Part shown: one piece after another, positions 1 through 8,741 of the stretch
How positions within the stretch are numbered: position 1 is the first letter of the stretch
How the letters are laid out: each line of letters starts with the position of its first letter
Source of the DNA: Flavimaribacter sp039888615
GTDB taxonomy: Bacteria > Pseudomonadota > Alphaproteobacteria > Rhizobiales > Rhizobiaceae
Direction: 5' to 3' (one strand)
DNA length: 64,000 bases
NCBI GenBank assembly: GCA_039888615.1
Contig: JBDQQS010000008.1
Notes under the pieces: generated by a model
Told to the model about the DNA's origin: nothing
Database searches by the model: none
Seen by the model: the letters and a program-made list of their open reading frames with translations, nothing else
Made by a program: the position numbers and the translations under genes

Positions 1-967
1 CTATGTGATGATTCCGGTGGCGCTGCTGTTCGCCGGCCTCTCTTTGCCGGAAATGCGTGCGACCGTCGCCAATTGGCGGCTGGCCGTCAGCGGTCTCGTC
101 GCCGCGCTGGTTCTCCTCAAACCGGCTGCATGGATGCTTGCAAACCGCGATCTGGCGCTCTCGTCCACCCGGAAATTTGATATCGAGCAGGATCACGGGG
201 TGCTTTCGACCGCTCTTTCCGGAGTATCGGAATATTTTCTGGCGACGGCTCTGTTCCTGATTCTGGCCCTGGTCGTGCTTGGCCTGCTGCGTCTGCGATA
301 CGGGGTACGGCCGGAAGGTGATGCGGCTGAGCCGACGCTCTTGCTGAAGCTTCTCGTCAGAATGGTCATTATCGCTGCGGCGCTGACGCTCGCCCTGGTG
401 CTGTTTTCCGGCGTAACCAACGTGAAGGATCGCTGGCTGCAGCCGGTCCTTGTGCTTGCAGCGCCGGCTCTTGTGTTGTGGACGCTACCCAGATTGAAAG
501 CTCTTGGACACATCCGCCTGGCGCAGATCGTCGCCGTGTTGGCCCTCGTTGTGCTCGTGGCGCTGCCGGTGAACATGCTTTACGGGACGCCGCGCAAGCC
601 CTCCTATAGCGCTGCTCCGATCGCGGCCTTGACGGAGCGGATCGCAGAAGAATACCCGCAGGCGCGCTTCGTCTATTCCTACAATGGCTGGCTTGCCGGC
701 AACATCGCCTATGAGCAGCCTGGATGGACGGTTCTTACGCCCGACCGCATTCCGCGCGGTTTCGAACTGCCCGACGAATTCGTTCTTGTCTGGAGCCCGG
801 AAAACAGTCCTTTTGCGGGTGCGACGGCGAGGGCGTTCAACGAACAGTTCAAAGACGTATACGCGCCTGGCGACAAGACGTCCTTTTCGGCTGCCTACCG
901 TTTCCGCGGCGACGCGCGTCCGTTTACCGCGGCGTTTGTCCGGGCCGGGATGTCAAATCAGCAATAG
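1..967 (+). CDS. C-terminal part of a polytopic membrane protein, possibly a GT-C glycosyltransferase
   Basis: The left edge cuts this gene: the frame is open back to base 2, so the true start lies outside. About 321 residues are visible. They hold several hydrophobic segments (near residues 20-40, 75-95, 117-137, 145-160 and 170-190) and then a soluble tail of about 125 residues containing the run ARFVYSYNGWLAG. Transmembrane helices followed by a periplasmic C-terminal domain is the layout of ArnT/PMT-like sugar transferases (GT-C fold), which use polyprenyl-linked sugars. The catalytic acidic loop would lie in the missing N-terminal half, so that assignment is inference. Any other polytopic envelope protein remains possible. 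It converges on the lldD-like gene with only 6 bases between. Confidence 0.55.
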   Translation, partial: YVMIPVALLFAGLSLPEMRATVANWRLAVSGLVAALVLLKPAAWMLANRDLALSSTRKFDIEQDHGVLSTALSGVSEYFLATALFLILALVVLGLLRLRYGVRPEGDAAEPTLLLKLLVRMVIIAAALTLALVLFSGVTNVKDRWLQPVLVLAAPALVLWTLPRLKALGHIRLAQIVAVLALVVLVALPVNMLYGTPRKPSYSAAPIAALTERIAEEYPQARFVYSYNGWLAGNIAYEQPGWTVLTPDRIPRGFELPDEFVLVWSPENSPFAGATARAFNEQFKDVYAPGDKTSFSAAYRFRGDARPFTAAFVRAGMSNQQ

Positions 968-973
968 CCTTTT

Positions 974-2158
974 TCAGGCTGCTGAACCAGCCGGGGAACT
1001 GTGATCGACCTTTTCTCCGAACACCGAGTAAAGGTTGTGCCGGCCCGTATTCTCGAAGTCGCGCTCTCCGCACAGCGCCATGGTGATGTCGAGTTCCTTC
1101 TTCAGGATGTCGTACATCTTGTGGACACCCTCCTTGCCGAAAGCGCCGAGCCCATAGAGGTACGGGCGTCCGACATAGGTGGCTTTCGCGCCAAGGCATT
1201 TCGCCTTCAATATGTCCTGGCCGGAACGGATGCCGCCATCAAAATGCACTTCGATCCTGTCGCCGACGGCCTCCACAATTTCCGGAAGGACCCGGATGGA
1301 AGACGCGGCGCCGTCGAGTTGGCGTCCTCCGTGGTTGGAGACGATTATGGCTTCCGCGCCCGTATCGACCGCCATCCTGGCGTCTTGCGGGTCGAGAATG
1401 CCTTTCAGGATGAGCGGCCCGCCCCAATAATCCTTGATCCATTTGACATCGTCCCATGACAGCTTCGGGTCGAACTGCTCGGCGGTCCAGCTGTGCAGGG
1501 CGGACAAGTCGGAGACGCCCTGGGCGTGGCCGACTATGTTGCGGAAAGTGCGTCTGTTTGTTTTCGCCATGGCTGCGACCCAGTAGGGCGAGGTCGCCAT
1601 GTGCCAAAGATGCTTGGGCGTCAGCCGCGGAGGCGCGGTCAATTCGTTGCGCAGGTCCTTGTGGCGCTGCCCCAGGATCTGCAGGTCGAGGGTCAGCACA
1701 AGGGCGGAACAACCGGCGGCCCGCGCACGATCGATAAGACTCCGGGCGAAGTCCCTGTCGCGCATGACATAAAGCTGGAACCAGAACGGCGCCTTGGTGT
1801 GTTCGGCGACATCCTCGATTGAACATATGCTCATCGTTGACAGCGTGAAGGGGATACCCAACTCCTCCGCCGCCTTGGCCGCCAGGATTTCGCCATCGGC
1901 CCGTTGCATGCCGCACAGACCTGTCGGGGCAAGCGCGATCGGAAGCGAAACGTCGCGGCCGATCATTTTCGTCGCTACCGAGCGGTTCGTCATGTCGACA
2001 GCGACGCGTTGCCGTAGCTTGATCTCCCGGAAATCGGCTTCATTCGCCGCGTAGGTGCTTTCTGTCCAGGATCCGGAATCCGCATAGTCGAAAAACAGCT
2101 TGGGGACGCGCCGCCGCGCGATTCGCTTGAGATCGGCGATTTCGAGGACAGGACTCAT
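974..2158 (-). CDS. lldD: FMN-dependent alpha-hydroxy-acid dehydrogenase (L-lactate dehydrogenase/glycolate oxidase family)
   Basis: The 394-residue product has the usual length of the FMN alpha-hydroxy-acid dehydrogenases, TIM-barrel enzymes that oxidise L-2-hydroxy acids to 2-oxo acids and pass electrons to quinone, cytochrome or oxygen. The active-site signature SNHGGRQLDG lies at residues 274-283 with the catalytic His276 and substrate-binding Arg279. FMN-phosphate motifs HFDGGIRSGQD and GRPYLYG follow. The ATG start has a GGAG sequence 7 bases upstream. It lies downstream of, and on the same strand as, a 2-oxoglutarate-type dioxygenase with about 150 bases between. Substrate is not fixed by the sequence: lactate, mandelate or another 2-hydroxy acid would fit. 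The symbol is a family label only. Confidence 0.85.
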   Translation of the reverse strand: MSPVLEIADLKRIARRRVPKLFFDYADSGSWTESTYAANEADFREIKLRQRVAVDMTNRSVATKMIGRDVSLPIALAPTGLCGMQRADGEILAAKAAEELGIPFTLSTMSICSIEDVAEHTKAPFWFQLYVMRDRDFARSLIDRARAAGCSALVLTLDLQILGQRHKDLRNELTAPPRLTPKHLWHMATSPYWVAAMAKTNRRTFRNIVGHAQGVSDLSALHSWTAEQFDPKLSWDDVKWIKDYWGGPLILKGILDPQDARMAVDTGAEAIIVSNHGGRQLDGAASSIRVLPEIVEAVGDRIEVHFDGGIRSGQDILKAKCLGAKATYVGRPYLYGLGAFGKEGVHKMYDILKKELDITMALCGERDFENTGRHNLYSVFGEKVDHSSPAGSAA

Positions 2159-2307
2159 TTAGTGTCTCCAGAGAGGGTGGCGATGGCGCCGGCAGGTCGC
2201 GCCATCATAGTCACGCAGAGCGTTGTTACAAGCGGAAGCGGCCGGTAAATCAAATGCGCAACATATGCTGCGAACACAATGATTCGATTGCGCTTAGCGT
2301 TAAAGGA

Positions 2308-3300
2308 TCACGAAGCCTTTGACACTGTCGTCGCCTGGAATTTTGACATGAGATAGGGGCCGGACAGCACCGGCGCGTATTTCGCTTCTCCGTCCTCTGC
2401 GCGGCAGGATTCCAGACACTCGATCGACGCCGCCCAGTTGGGCTGGTGGAAGAATGCAAAGGATTGCCTGCGATCCATGCCGCCTTCCTCCGGCGGCGGA
2501 TTGACGACGCGGTGCAGCGTCGAGACCCAACGGTCGTTTGTCCATCGCGCCATGAGGTCGCCGATATTGATGACAAAGGCGCCCGGCACCGGCGGCACGG
2601 CGATCCAGACGCCCTCCGGAGACAGGATCTCGAGACCCCGCGAGCCCGCCTGCGGCAGCAGTATAGTCAGACTGCCGTAGTCAGTATGGGCGCCGGCGCG
2701 AAGCTGGCCGGCTTCCGGAGCCTTGGTCTGTTCCGGATAGTTGAGCGCCCGTAGGGCGCTTATCGGTTCATCGATGAAGGATTCGAAGAAGTCGTCCGGC
2801 AGATTCAGCGCTACGGCGAACACCTTCATGATGCGAGACGCCAGATCCTCCATCGACCGGTAATAGGTCTTCCAGGCGTCCACGAAGCCATCAGGTTCGC
2901 CAGGCCAGATCGTGTCTGCGTAACAGAAGGACAAGGCGTCGGGATCGGAAACATCCGCTGGCGTCGCGAGCGGTCCGCCATTGAAACTTTCTTTCAGGTC
3001 CGGCGGCGTGTCGTCTCCGCGCGATTTGGCGAGCGCCTCCTTTTCCGGTCCCAGATAGCCATATGGATAGCCGTCATAGGGTGCGCGCGCCTGTTGTTTC
3101 ACCTCGGCGGGAAGGTCGAAGAATTCATGCGCCTTGCCCCACGCTGCGTCGATGATTTCCTGCGGGACGCCATGATTGCCGACGGCCAGAAATCCGGTCT
3201 CACTGCAAATCCGGTCCACATCCTCGCCAAGCGTCTTTCTCGTTTGCGGATCCGCTGTCTCGAAGGCTGCAAGATCGAATACGGGAAAGGCTTTGGACAT
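2308..3300 (-). CDS. Isopenicillin N synthase-family 2-oxoglutarate/Fe(II) oxygenase
   Basis: The 330-residue protein shows the two-domain layout of this non-haem iron family: an N-terminal DIOX_N region (PVFDLAAF ... GFLAVGNHGVP) and a C-terminal double-stranded beta-helix. The iron triad is His205 and Asp207 in GAHTDYGSLT and His263 in STLHRVVNPP; the co-substrate-binding Arg-x-Ser is R278/S280 in DRRQSFAFF. The ATG at 3300 is chosen over an ATG at 3342 because GGAG stands 6 bases before it and the homologous region starts there. It is divergent from the marR-type gene, with a palindrome between them. Bacterial members hydroxylate or oxidise small acids; the true substrate cannot be read here. 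Confidence 0.85.
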   Translation of the reverse strand: MSKAFPVFDLAAFETADPQTRKTLGEDVDRICSETGFLAVGNHGVPQEIIDAAWGKAHEFFDLPAEVKQQARAPYDGYPYGYLGPEKEALAKSRGDDTPPDLKESFNGGPLATPADVSDPDALSFCYADTIWPGEPDGFVDAWKTYYRSMEDLASRIMKVFAVALNLPDDFFESFIDEPISALRALNYPEQTKAPEAGQLRAGAHTDYGSLTILLPQAGSRGLEILSPEGVWIAVPPVPGAFVINIGDLMARWTNDRWVSTLHRVVNPPPEEGGMDRRQSFAFFHQPNWAASIECLESCRAEDGEAKYAPVLSGPYLMSKFQATTVSKAS

Positions 3301-3408
3301 CAGGCGCTCCAGTCTGGAAAATTCGATCGAAAGCGTGATCATACGCTCCAGTGCCTGTCAATAGACAGACCGAGCGTTGCACGGGGCTGGCGAGATTTAC
3401 ATCACGGG

Positions 3409-3429
3409 ATTGTTACCATATAGAACAAT
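3409..3429. promoter_or_regulatory. Candidate MarR operator in the divergent dioxygenase/marR promoter
   Basis: Perfect 6-base inverted arms ATTGTT and AACAAT are separated by nine bases (ACCATATAG), 25 bases ahead of the GTG start of the MarR-type gene. The inner part fits GTT-N5-ATAGAAC, which recurs on the opposite strand upstream of the feruloyl-CoA synthase gene. A MarR dimer binding here could autoregulate. That is inference. Confidence 0.5.
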
Positions 3430-3453
3430 TAGCAACGATGCGCGGGGGTAGTC

Positions 3454-3951
3454 GTGAATCAAACGGACGTTAATGCGGGCGAGGAAGATTCTGACGGGGA
3501 AATCGGCCAGGCCGATCTCCTTGGACTGATCGGCTACAACATGAAGCGCGCCTACATGTTGTTCTATCAGGATCTGAAGCAGAACCTCGCCGAATTCGAA
3601 TTGCGCCAGCGGACGTTTTCCGTTCTGTCTCTGGTAATCGAAAACCCGAATATCAGCCAGATCGAGGTGGCGCGCACGCTCGGCATCGAACGGTCGGGAA
3701 CGGTCGTCATAGTGGATGAGCTGGAGGAGCGCGGACTCGTCGTGCGGGAGAGAGCGCCTGGCGACCGCCGCGCCTATGCGTTGGCGGCGACTGATGCGGG
3801 AAAGGCGCTCTACCGAAAGGCCATCAAGAGGATCGCCGATCATGAAGACCGGATCCTGTCGGACCTGAGTCAGAACGACAGGAAGGCATTGATGGCGCTG
3901 CTGCGCCGGATTCACATGGTGGATAAGGGAGGAAATCAGGGTGAGGATTGA
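3454..3951 (+). CDS. MarR-family transcriptional regulator
   Basis: The 165-residue protein starts at GTG. It has the winged helix of MarR regulators: a recognition-helix region ISQIEVARTLGIERSGTVVIVDELEERGLVVRER and wing GDRRAYALAATDAG, flanked by dimerisation helices. The next gene (SDR) begins 11 bases inside its 3' end, so the two are translationally linked. In hydroxycinnamate catabolism, MarR proteins such as FerC/CouR-type regulators sense the CoA thioester and repress the degradation genes. The neighbouring feruloyl-CoA synthase gene makes that role likely. The effector is inferred from context, not from residues. Confidence 0.85.
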   Translation: MNQTDVNAGEEDSDGEIGQADLLGLIGYNMKRAYMLFYQDLKQNLAEFELRQRTFSVLSLVIENPNISQIEVARTLGIERSGTVVIVDELEERGLVVRERAPGDRRAYALAATDAGKALYRKAIKRIADHEDRILSDLSQNDRKALMALLRRIHMVDKGGNQGED

Positions 3952-4708
3952 TTCAAGTACAAAGGCCATTGTCTCGGGCGGCGCTTCGGGACTGGGCGAG
4001 GCGGTTGCGCGCAACCTCGCCGGTAGCGGCGCCAAGGTCTGCCTTTTCGACCTCAACGAAGAGAAGGGGAAGGCGCTGGGCGCGGAAATCAGCGGCGAAT
4101 TCATCAAGGTCGACGTCAGCGACGTTGAAAGCGTGGAAGCGGGATTCAAGGCGGCGCGGGCCGCCCAGGGGCAGGAAAACATATTCGTCAATTGCGCTGG
4201 TATCGGCGGAGCGATGAAGACGGTCTCCAAGGGGCAGCCTCACGATTTTTCGCTCTATGAGAAGGTCATACGCATAAATCTGATGGGGACGTTTCTTTGC
4301 GCCTCGCGGGCGGCCGCCGGCATGGCCGAAGCAGAGCCGTTGAACGAGGACGGAGAGCGCGGCGTTATCATCAACACCGCTTCAGTCGCCGCCTATGACG
4401 GGCAGATAGGGCAGGTCGCCTATTCCTCGTCCAAGGGCGGCATTGTCGGCATGACGCTGCCGATGGCGCGCGATCTTGCAGCTTCTGGCGTCCGGGTCAT
4501 GACGATTGCGCCTGGCATCTTCCTGACGCCGCTTCTGGCGGGTCTGTCGGACGAAGTTCAGGCGTCGCTTGGCGCGCAGGTTCCGTTTCCTTCGCGCCTG
4601 GGTCTGCCGGTGGAATATGCGATGCTCGCGCGATCGATCATCGAGAATTCGATGCTGAACGGCGAGGTTATCCGGCTGGACGGCGCCATTCGCATGGCGC
4701 CGCGCTGA
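3941..4708 (+). CDS. Short-chain dehydrogenase/reductase, 3-hydroxyacyl-CoA dehydrogenase-like
   Basis: The 255-residue protein has the SDR Rossmann signature SGGASGLGEA near residues 12-21, the structural NCAGIGG motif, the catalytic Ser in INTASVAAYDG and the YSSSK tyrosine-lysine pair. The sequence resembles type II 3-hydroxyacyl-CoA dehydrogenases (HSD17B10-like), including the MKTVSKGQPHDFSLYEKVIRINL region. The GTG start has GGAGGA 7 bases upstream and overlaps the marR-type gene by 11 bases. With the feruloyl-CoA synthase that follows and the enoyl-CoA hydratase at 8.7-9.5 kb it would give the middle steps of a CoA-dependent, beta-oxidative side-chain shortening of hydroxycinnamates, a route known from Agrobacterium. 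The pathway assignment is inference. Confidence 0.8.
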   Translation: MRIDSSTKAIVSGGASGLGEAVARNLAGSGAKVCLFDLNEEKGKALGAEISGEFIKVDVSDVESVEAGFKAARAAQGQENIFVNCAGIGGAMKTVSKGQPHDFSLYEKVIRINLMGTFLCASRAAAGMAEAEPLNEDGERGVIINTASVAAYDGQIGQVAYSSSKGGIVGMTLPMARDLAASGVRVMTIAPGIFLTPLLAGLSDEVQASLGAQVPFPSRLGLPVEYAMLARSIIENSMLNGEVIRLDGAIRMAPR

Positions 4709-4831
4709 CGCATACCAGGAAAGCGTCGAACGTGCGTTTTAGCGTTCGCAAGTGGATCGAAACCAGCGCCAAAACGAAAGCCTTGAAGCTGTCGAGATCG
4801 ACCGTCCGGTTCCCATCGGAAACGGAATATT

Positions 4832-4848
4832 AGTTCTATCACCGAACT
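4832..4848. promoter_or_regulatory. Candidate operator upstream of the feruloyl-CoA synthase gene
   Basis: A perfect AGTTC-N7-GAACT inverted repeat lies in the 190-base gap between the SDR and feruloyl-CoA synthase genes. Its reverse complement contains GTT-N5-ATAGAAC, the same 15-base pattern found in the marR promoter palindrome at 3409-3429. Two sites with the same pattern upstream of linked genes suggest one regulator. Confidence 0.45.
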
Positions 4849-4926
4849 GTTTCAATGTAGACAGTACGGGACTTCCCGTGGCAATATCGGGATGGAGTTG
4901 TGGTCACAGACCATTATGGGAGGATA

Positions 4927-6771
4927 ATGTTGCAACCGGAAAAGCCGCGTCGGTCGTTTACGCCATGGAAGCCCGAATTCAGGATCGAGGAACGAAGCGA
5001 CGGCTCTATACTCATGGAGCAGACGGAGCCGCTGGATTCATATCCCGAGAAGATGACGGATTGTCTCCTGCGATGGGCTGAAGAGCAACCGGACAGGACA
5101 TACCTTGCGCGTCGCGTGAAAGGCGGCGACTGGCGGAAAATCAACTACCGCGATGCACTGGCGGCTGTCCGTTCCATCGGCAGCTACCTGCTGTCGATTG
5201 GCCTTGACGCATCACGGCCGGTTCTCATTCTGTCCGAAAACAGCATAGAACACGCGCTGATGGCGCTGGGCGCGCAATATGTCGGCATTCCGTCGGCGGC
5301 TGTCTCGCCGGCCTATTCCCTGATTTCCAGTGACCACGGCAAGCTTTCGGATCTCGTCGCCAATCTTCAGCCTGGCCTTGTCTTTGCCGACGACGGCGAA
5401 AAATTCGCAGCCGCCATCAAGGCGATCCTCAAACCCGGAATGCATCTTGTTGTCTGCGAACCGGGGCCGTCTGGCGGCGATAGCGTGCTTTTTGACGACG
5501 TCCTTAAGACAGAGGCGTCACAAGAAGCCGAAGACGCCTGTCGCGCCGTCAATGCTGACACCGTCGCCAAATATCTCTTCACCTCCGGCTCCACCGGCAG
5601 TCCGAAGGGAGTCATCAACACGCAACGGATGATGACCTCAAATCAGGTGATGGTCGCCGATTGCTATACGTTTCTGAGAGAATGGCCGCCGGTTGTCGTC
5701 GACTGGGCGCCCTGGAACCATACAGCCAGCGGCAACAAGGTTTTCAACATGATCCTGTATCACGGGGGCACCTTCTACATCGACGACGGCAAGCCCACGC
5801 CTGTCGGCATTCAGGAAACGATCCGGAACCTTAAGGAAATCTCGCCGTCATGGTACTTCAATGTTCCGGTCGGCTACGACATGCTCGCCAAGGCTTTTGA
5901 AGCGGACGATGCGCTTTGCGCCAGTTTCTTCCGTGATCTGAGCATGATGATGTATGCGGGCGCCGGAATGGCCCAGCACACCTGGGACAAGCTAAAGCAA
6001 CTTGCGAGAAAGACGACCGGTCACGACGTGTTGCTGGCCGCCGGACTGGGCGCAACCGAGACCGCGCCTTTCGCGCTCATGTGCATGGAGGCGCAGGAAT
6101 CCGCCGGCAATATCGGCGTTCCTTCCCGCGGACTTGTCTTGAAGCTCGTTCCCAACGAGGACAAGCTGGAAGCGCGTCTCAAAGGGCCGTCCATAACACC
6201 GGGCTATCTCAATGACCTGGAACAGACAAAGAAGGCCTTCGACGAGGAAGGTTTCTATTGTCTTGGCGACGCGTTGCGTCCGGCCGATCCCGAAAATTTT
6301 ACCAAGGGCTTCTTCTTCGACGGGCGGATTGCGGAAAACTTCAAGCTGTCGACCGGAACCTGGGTGGCTGTCGGCGCTCTCCGGGCGGGCTTTATCGATC
6401 ATTTCTCCGGGCTGGTGAAGGACGTGGTCATCGTCGGCGAAAACCGCCATTACCTTGCAGCGCTCGCCATTCCCCATGAACAGCATGTCCGGGAGCTTGC
6501 TTCCGACCATTTCGAGGGCAAAAGCCTTGCGGAAGTTCTCGACAGCGATATCGCGCGCGCTGCGTTTCAGGAAAAGCTGACTGGCCTCGCGAAATCCGCG
6601 ACAGGCTCCTCAACGCGCATCATGAGCATGATTGCTATGGCCGATCCGCCGGACCTCGACAAGGGCGAACTGACGGACAAGGGATCGATCAACCAGCGTG
6701 CGGTTCTGCGCAACCGACCGGAGCTTGTTGACGCGCTTTATGATGGACGGCCGGACGTGATTGAAGCCTGA
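4927..6771 (+). CDS. fcs: Feruloyl-CoA synthase (hydroxycinnamate-CoA ligase, ANL superfamily)
   Basis: The product (614 residues) is an adenylate-forming ligase with the phosphate-binding loop YLFTSGSTGSPKGVINT, the DWAPWNHTASGNK region, GLGATETAPF (A5-type motif) and FFFDGRIAENFKLSTGTWVAV near the C terminus. That last stretch and the length near 620 match feruloyl-CoA synthases rather than acetyl- or long-chain ligases. It would convert ferulate, coumarate or caffeate with ATP and CoA to the CoA ester. Two in-frame starts are possible: GTG at 4900 and ATG at 4927; the latter has GGGAGG 3 bases upstream and is used here. It is the third gene of a MarR-SDR-Fcs run and converges on the TRAP permease gene. 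Confidence 0.85.
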   Translation: MLQPEKPRRSFTPWKPEFRIEERSDGSILMEQTEPLDSYPEKMTDCLLRWAEEQPDRTYLARRVKGGDWRKINYRDALAAVRSIGSYLLSIGLDASRPVLILSENSIEHALMALGAQYVGIPSAAVSPAYSLISSDHGKLSDLVANLQPGLVFADDGEKFAAAIKAILKPGMHLVVCEPGPSGGDSVLFDDVLKTEASQEAEDACRAVNADTVAKYLFTSGSTGSPKGVINTQRMMTSNQVMVADCYTFLREWPPVVVDWAPWNHTASGNKVFNMILYHGGTFYIDDGKPTPVGIQETIRNLKEISPSWYFNVPVGYDMLAKAFEADDALCASFFRDLSMMMYAGAGMAQHTWDKLKQLARKTTGHDVLLAAGLGATETAPFALMCMEAQESAGNIGVPSRGLVLKLVPNEDKLEARLKGPSITPGYLNDLEQTKKAFDEEGFYCLGDALRPADPENFTKGFFFDGRIAENFKLSTGTWVAVGALRAGFIDHFSGLVKDVVIVGENRHYLAALAIPHEQHVRELASDHFEGKSLAEVLDSDIARAAFQEKLTGLAKSATGSSTRIMSMIAMADPPDLDKGELTDKGSINQRAVLRNRPELVDALYDGRPDVIEA

Positions 6772-6787
6772 GCGTGCTCGTCGGCTG

Positions 6788-8110
6788 TCAATACATGAGC
6801 CAGACGAGACCCAGTGTGATAGCCGGAAAGGCCGCGAGAATGGCCACCCGAACGATGTCGGTGATAACGAAAGGAAGAACGCCGCGGAAGGTCTGACCGA
6901 TCGGGATCTCTGGCGCCATGCCGTTGATGACGAACAGGTTCATGCCCACCGGCGGCGTGATCAGCCCGACCTCGACGACGATCAGCACAAGAATGCCGAA
7001 CCACAAACCGAAATCGTCCGGCGAGAGGCCGAAATCGAGCGCGATCATGATCGGGAAGAAGATCGGCACTGTCAGCAGAACCATGGACAGGCTGTCCATG
7101 ACGCAGCCGAAGACGAGATAGAGCACAAGTACAAGAAACAGCACAAGCCAGGGGCTGAAGCTCTGCTCGGCGACAAAGGCCGCCATCTCCTGGGGTAGTT
7201 GCGTCAGCGCCAGGAAACTGTTGAAGAAGCCGGCGCCCAGTATGATCAGGAAGATCATGGCCGTGGTGTTGGCCGTCGACAAAATCGCTTCCTTAAGCTT
7301 GCTGAAGGTCATGCCGCCGGCCAGGACGGCGACGACGCCCGTGCCTGCGGCGCCAACCGCAGCGGCTTCCGTCGGCGTGAATATGCCAGCGTAGATGCCG
7401 CCCACCACCAGCAGGAATATCAGCATGACCGGCCAGACCGGAATCAGCGACTTCAACCGATCACCGTAGGGCAGCCTCTCCCGAAGCTGTCCGGAATCCT
7501 TGCTTAAATGCGCGTAGATTGAAATGGCGATCATATAGCTGATCGCGGCCAAAATGCCCGGTATGAAGGCTGCCGCGAATAGTTTCGCGATATTCTGTTC
7601 CGTCAGAATGGCGTAGATGACCAGAATGACGGAGGGTGGAATGAGGATGCCAAGCGTGCCGCCTGCCGCCAGCGCACCGGTCGCAAGTGGTCCTGAATAG
7701 CCGTATTTGCGCAGTTCGGGCAAGGCGACCTGTCCCATGGTGGCGGCTGTTGCCAGCGATGAGCCGCAGATGGCGCCGAAACCGGCGCAGGCTCCGACAG
7801 CGGCCATGGCGACGCCGCCCCGTTTGTGCCCCAGCCAGTTTTCAGCGGCTTTGAAGAGCGCAGCCGACATGCCGCCGAGGGTCGCGAACTGCCCCATCAG
7901 CAAAAACAGCGGAATAATGGAAAAGGAATAGCTGGAGAAGGTGCCGTAGGTAGTGTGCTTGAGTTGCGAAAACACCATGCCCGTGGAGCCTGTCACCAGA
8001 TAGTTGCCCCCGAAGCCGACGACGAGCATCGCGATGGCGATCGGGATACGCAGGAATATCAAGGCGAGCAGAACGGGGAACGACCAGAGCCCGATTTCGA
8101 AATTCGTCAT
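6788..8110 (-). CDS. dctM: TRAP transporter large permease subunit (DctM type)
   Basis: The 440-residue protein has about 12-13 hydrophobic segments and the DctM features FLRIPIAIAMLVVGFGG, CGSSLATAATMGQVALPELRKYGY, LIPPSVILVIYA, and near the end PPVGMNLFVINGMAPEI. It forms the ion-coupled channel part of a tripartite ATP-independent periplasmic transporter. The start at 8110 overlaps the end of the small subunit gene by four bases (ATGA), as usual for DctQ-DctM pairs. No periplasmic binding-protein gene lies next to this pair. Position beside hydroxycinnamate-CoA genes suggests an aromatic acid as the substrate, but nothing in the permease itself proves it. Confidence 0.88.
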   Translation of the reverse strand: MTNFEIGLWSFPVLLALIFLRIPIAIAMLVVGFGGNYLVTGSTGMVFSQLKHTTYGTFSSYSFSIIPLFLLMGQFATLGGMSAALFKAAENWLGHKRGGVAMAAVGACAGFGAICGSSLATAATMGQVALPELRKYGYSGPLATGALAAGGTLGILIPPSVILVIYAILTEQNIAKLFAAAFIPGILAAISYMIAISIYAHLSKDSGQLRERLPYGDRLKSLIPVWPVMLIFLLVVGGIYAGIFTPTEAAAVGAAGTGVVAVLAGGMTFSKLKEAILSTANTTAMIFLIILGAGFFNSFLALTQLPQEMAAFVAEQSFSPWLVLFLVLVLYLVFGCVMDSLSMVLLTVPIFFPIMIALDFGLSPDDFGLWFGILVLIVVEVGLITPPVGMNLFVINGMAPEIPIGQTFRGVLPFVITDIVRVAILAAFPAITLGLVWLMY

Positions 8111-8613
8111 GGCTGGCGCTCCGCGGGATCGAAAAGCGTTCTGAGCAGGCAGTAGGCGGAAACAACAACGAAGACCACGGCTCCCACAAGCCCTGCGGCG
8201 TAGGCGATCCATACCGGGAACTGCAGGATGAACGTGGTTTCCAGATAGCTCTTCTTGTCGAGCATGCCGAGCCAAAGTCGCCAGGCGATCAGGAACGCGA
8301 CGATCAGCATCAACAGGTTGGCGACGAAGTCGATGAACCGGTTGAACGCATCGCCGAAGACTGGCTTGAACAGATCGACGCGGGCGTGGCCGCTCTTGAA
8401 CTGACACCACGGCAGGAAGCAGAACACCGCGAAGCCGACGCCGATCTCGACCAGTTCGAAATCCCCCGGAACCGGTCCCAGGCCGACGCCGATCATGGCG
8501 CGGCCGGCGATGCTGACACACGCCATCAAGACAACGGCGATCAGCACCAGACCGCCCGCGAGCGCCGTGTATCTGGCGAGAAAGTCGACGACTGTGTCCA
8601 AGGTGCGGTGCAT
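8107..8613 (-). CDS. dctQ: TRAP transporter small permease subunit (DctQ type)
   Basis: The 168-residue protein has four transmembrane segments (about residues 15-38, 52-70, 88-110 and 130-155) with the DctQ-typical loop FLPWCQFKSGHARVDLF after helix 2. DctQ pairs with DctM in the inner membrane and is essential for assembly of TRAP transporters. The start ATG has only a distant AGGA sequence. The gene leads a two-gene run with dctM. The operon lacks a DctP gene, so a binding protein encoded elsewhere would be needed. Confidence 0.85.
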   Translation of the reverse strand: MHRTLDTVVDFLARYTALAGGLVLIAVVLMACVSIAGRAMIGVGLGPVPGDFELVEIGVGFAVFCFLPWCQFKSGHARVDLFKPVFGDAFNRFIDFVANLLMLIVAFLIAWRLWLGMLDKKSYLETTFILQFPVWIAYAAGLVGAVVFVVVSAYCLLRTLFDPAERQP

Positions 8614-8741
8614 GCGTTCGTCGTGATCCTGTTAATCAACTACCGGAATACGAATTGTGGCGGACTATGACCAGAGGTTACGGACCGTAGCAAGTGTTGA
8701 TTGCGGCATATTCGGCGGAAACGCGGAGCGGACGTTGTCGG

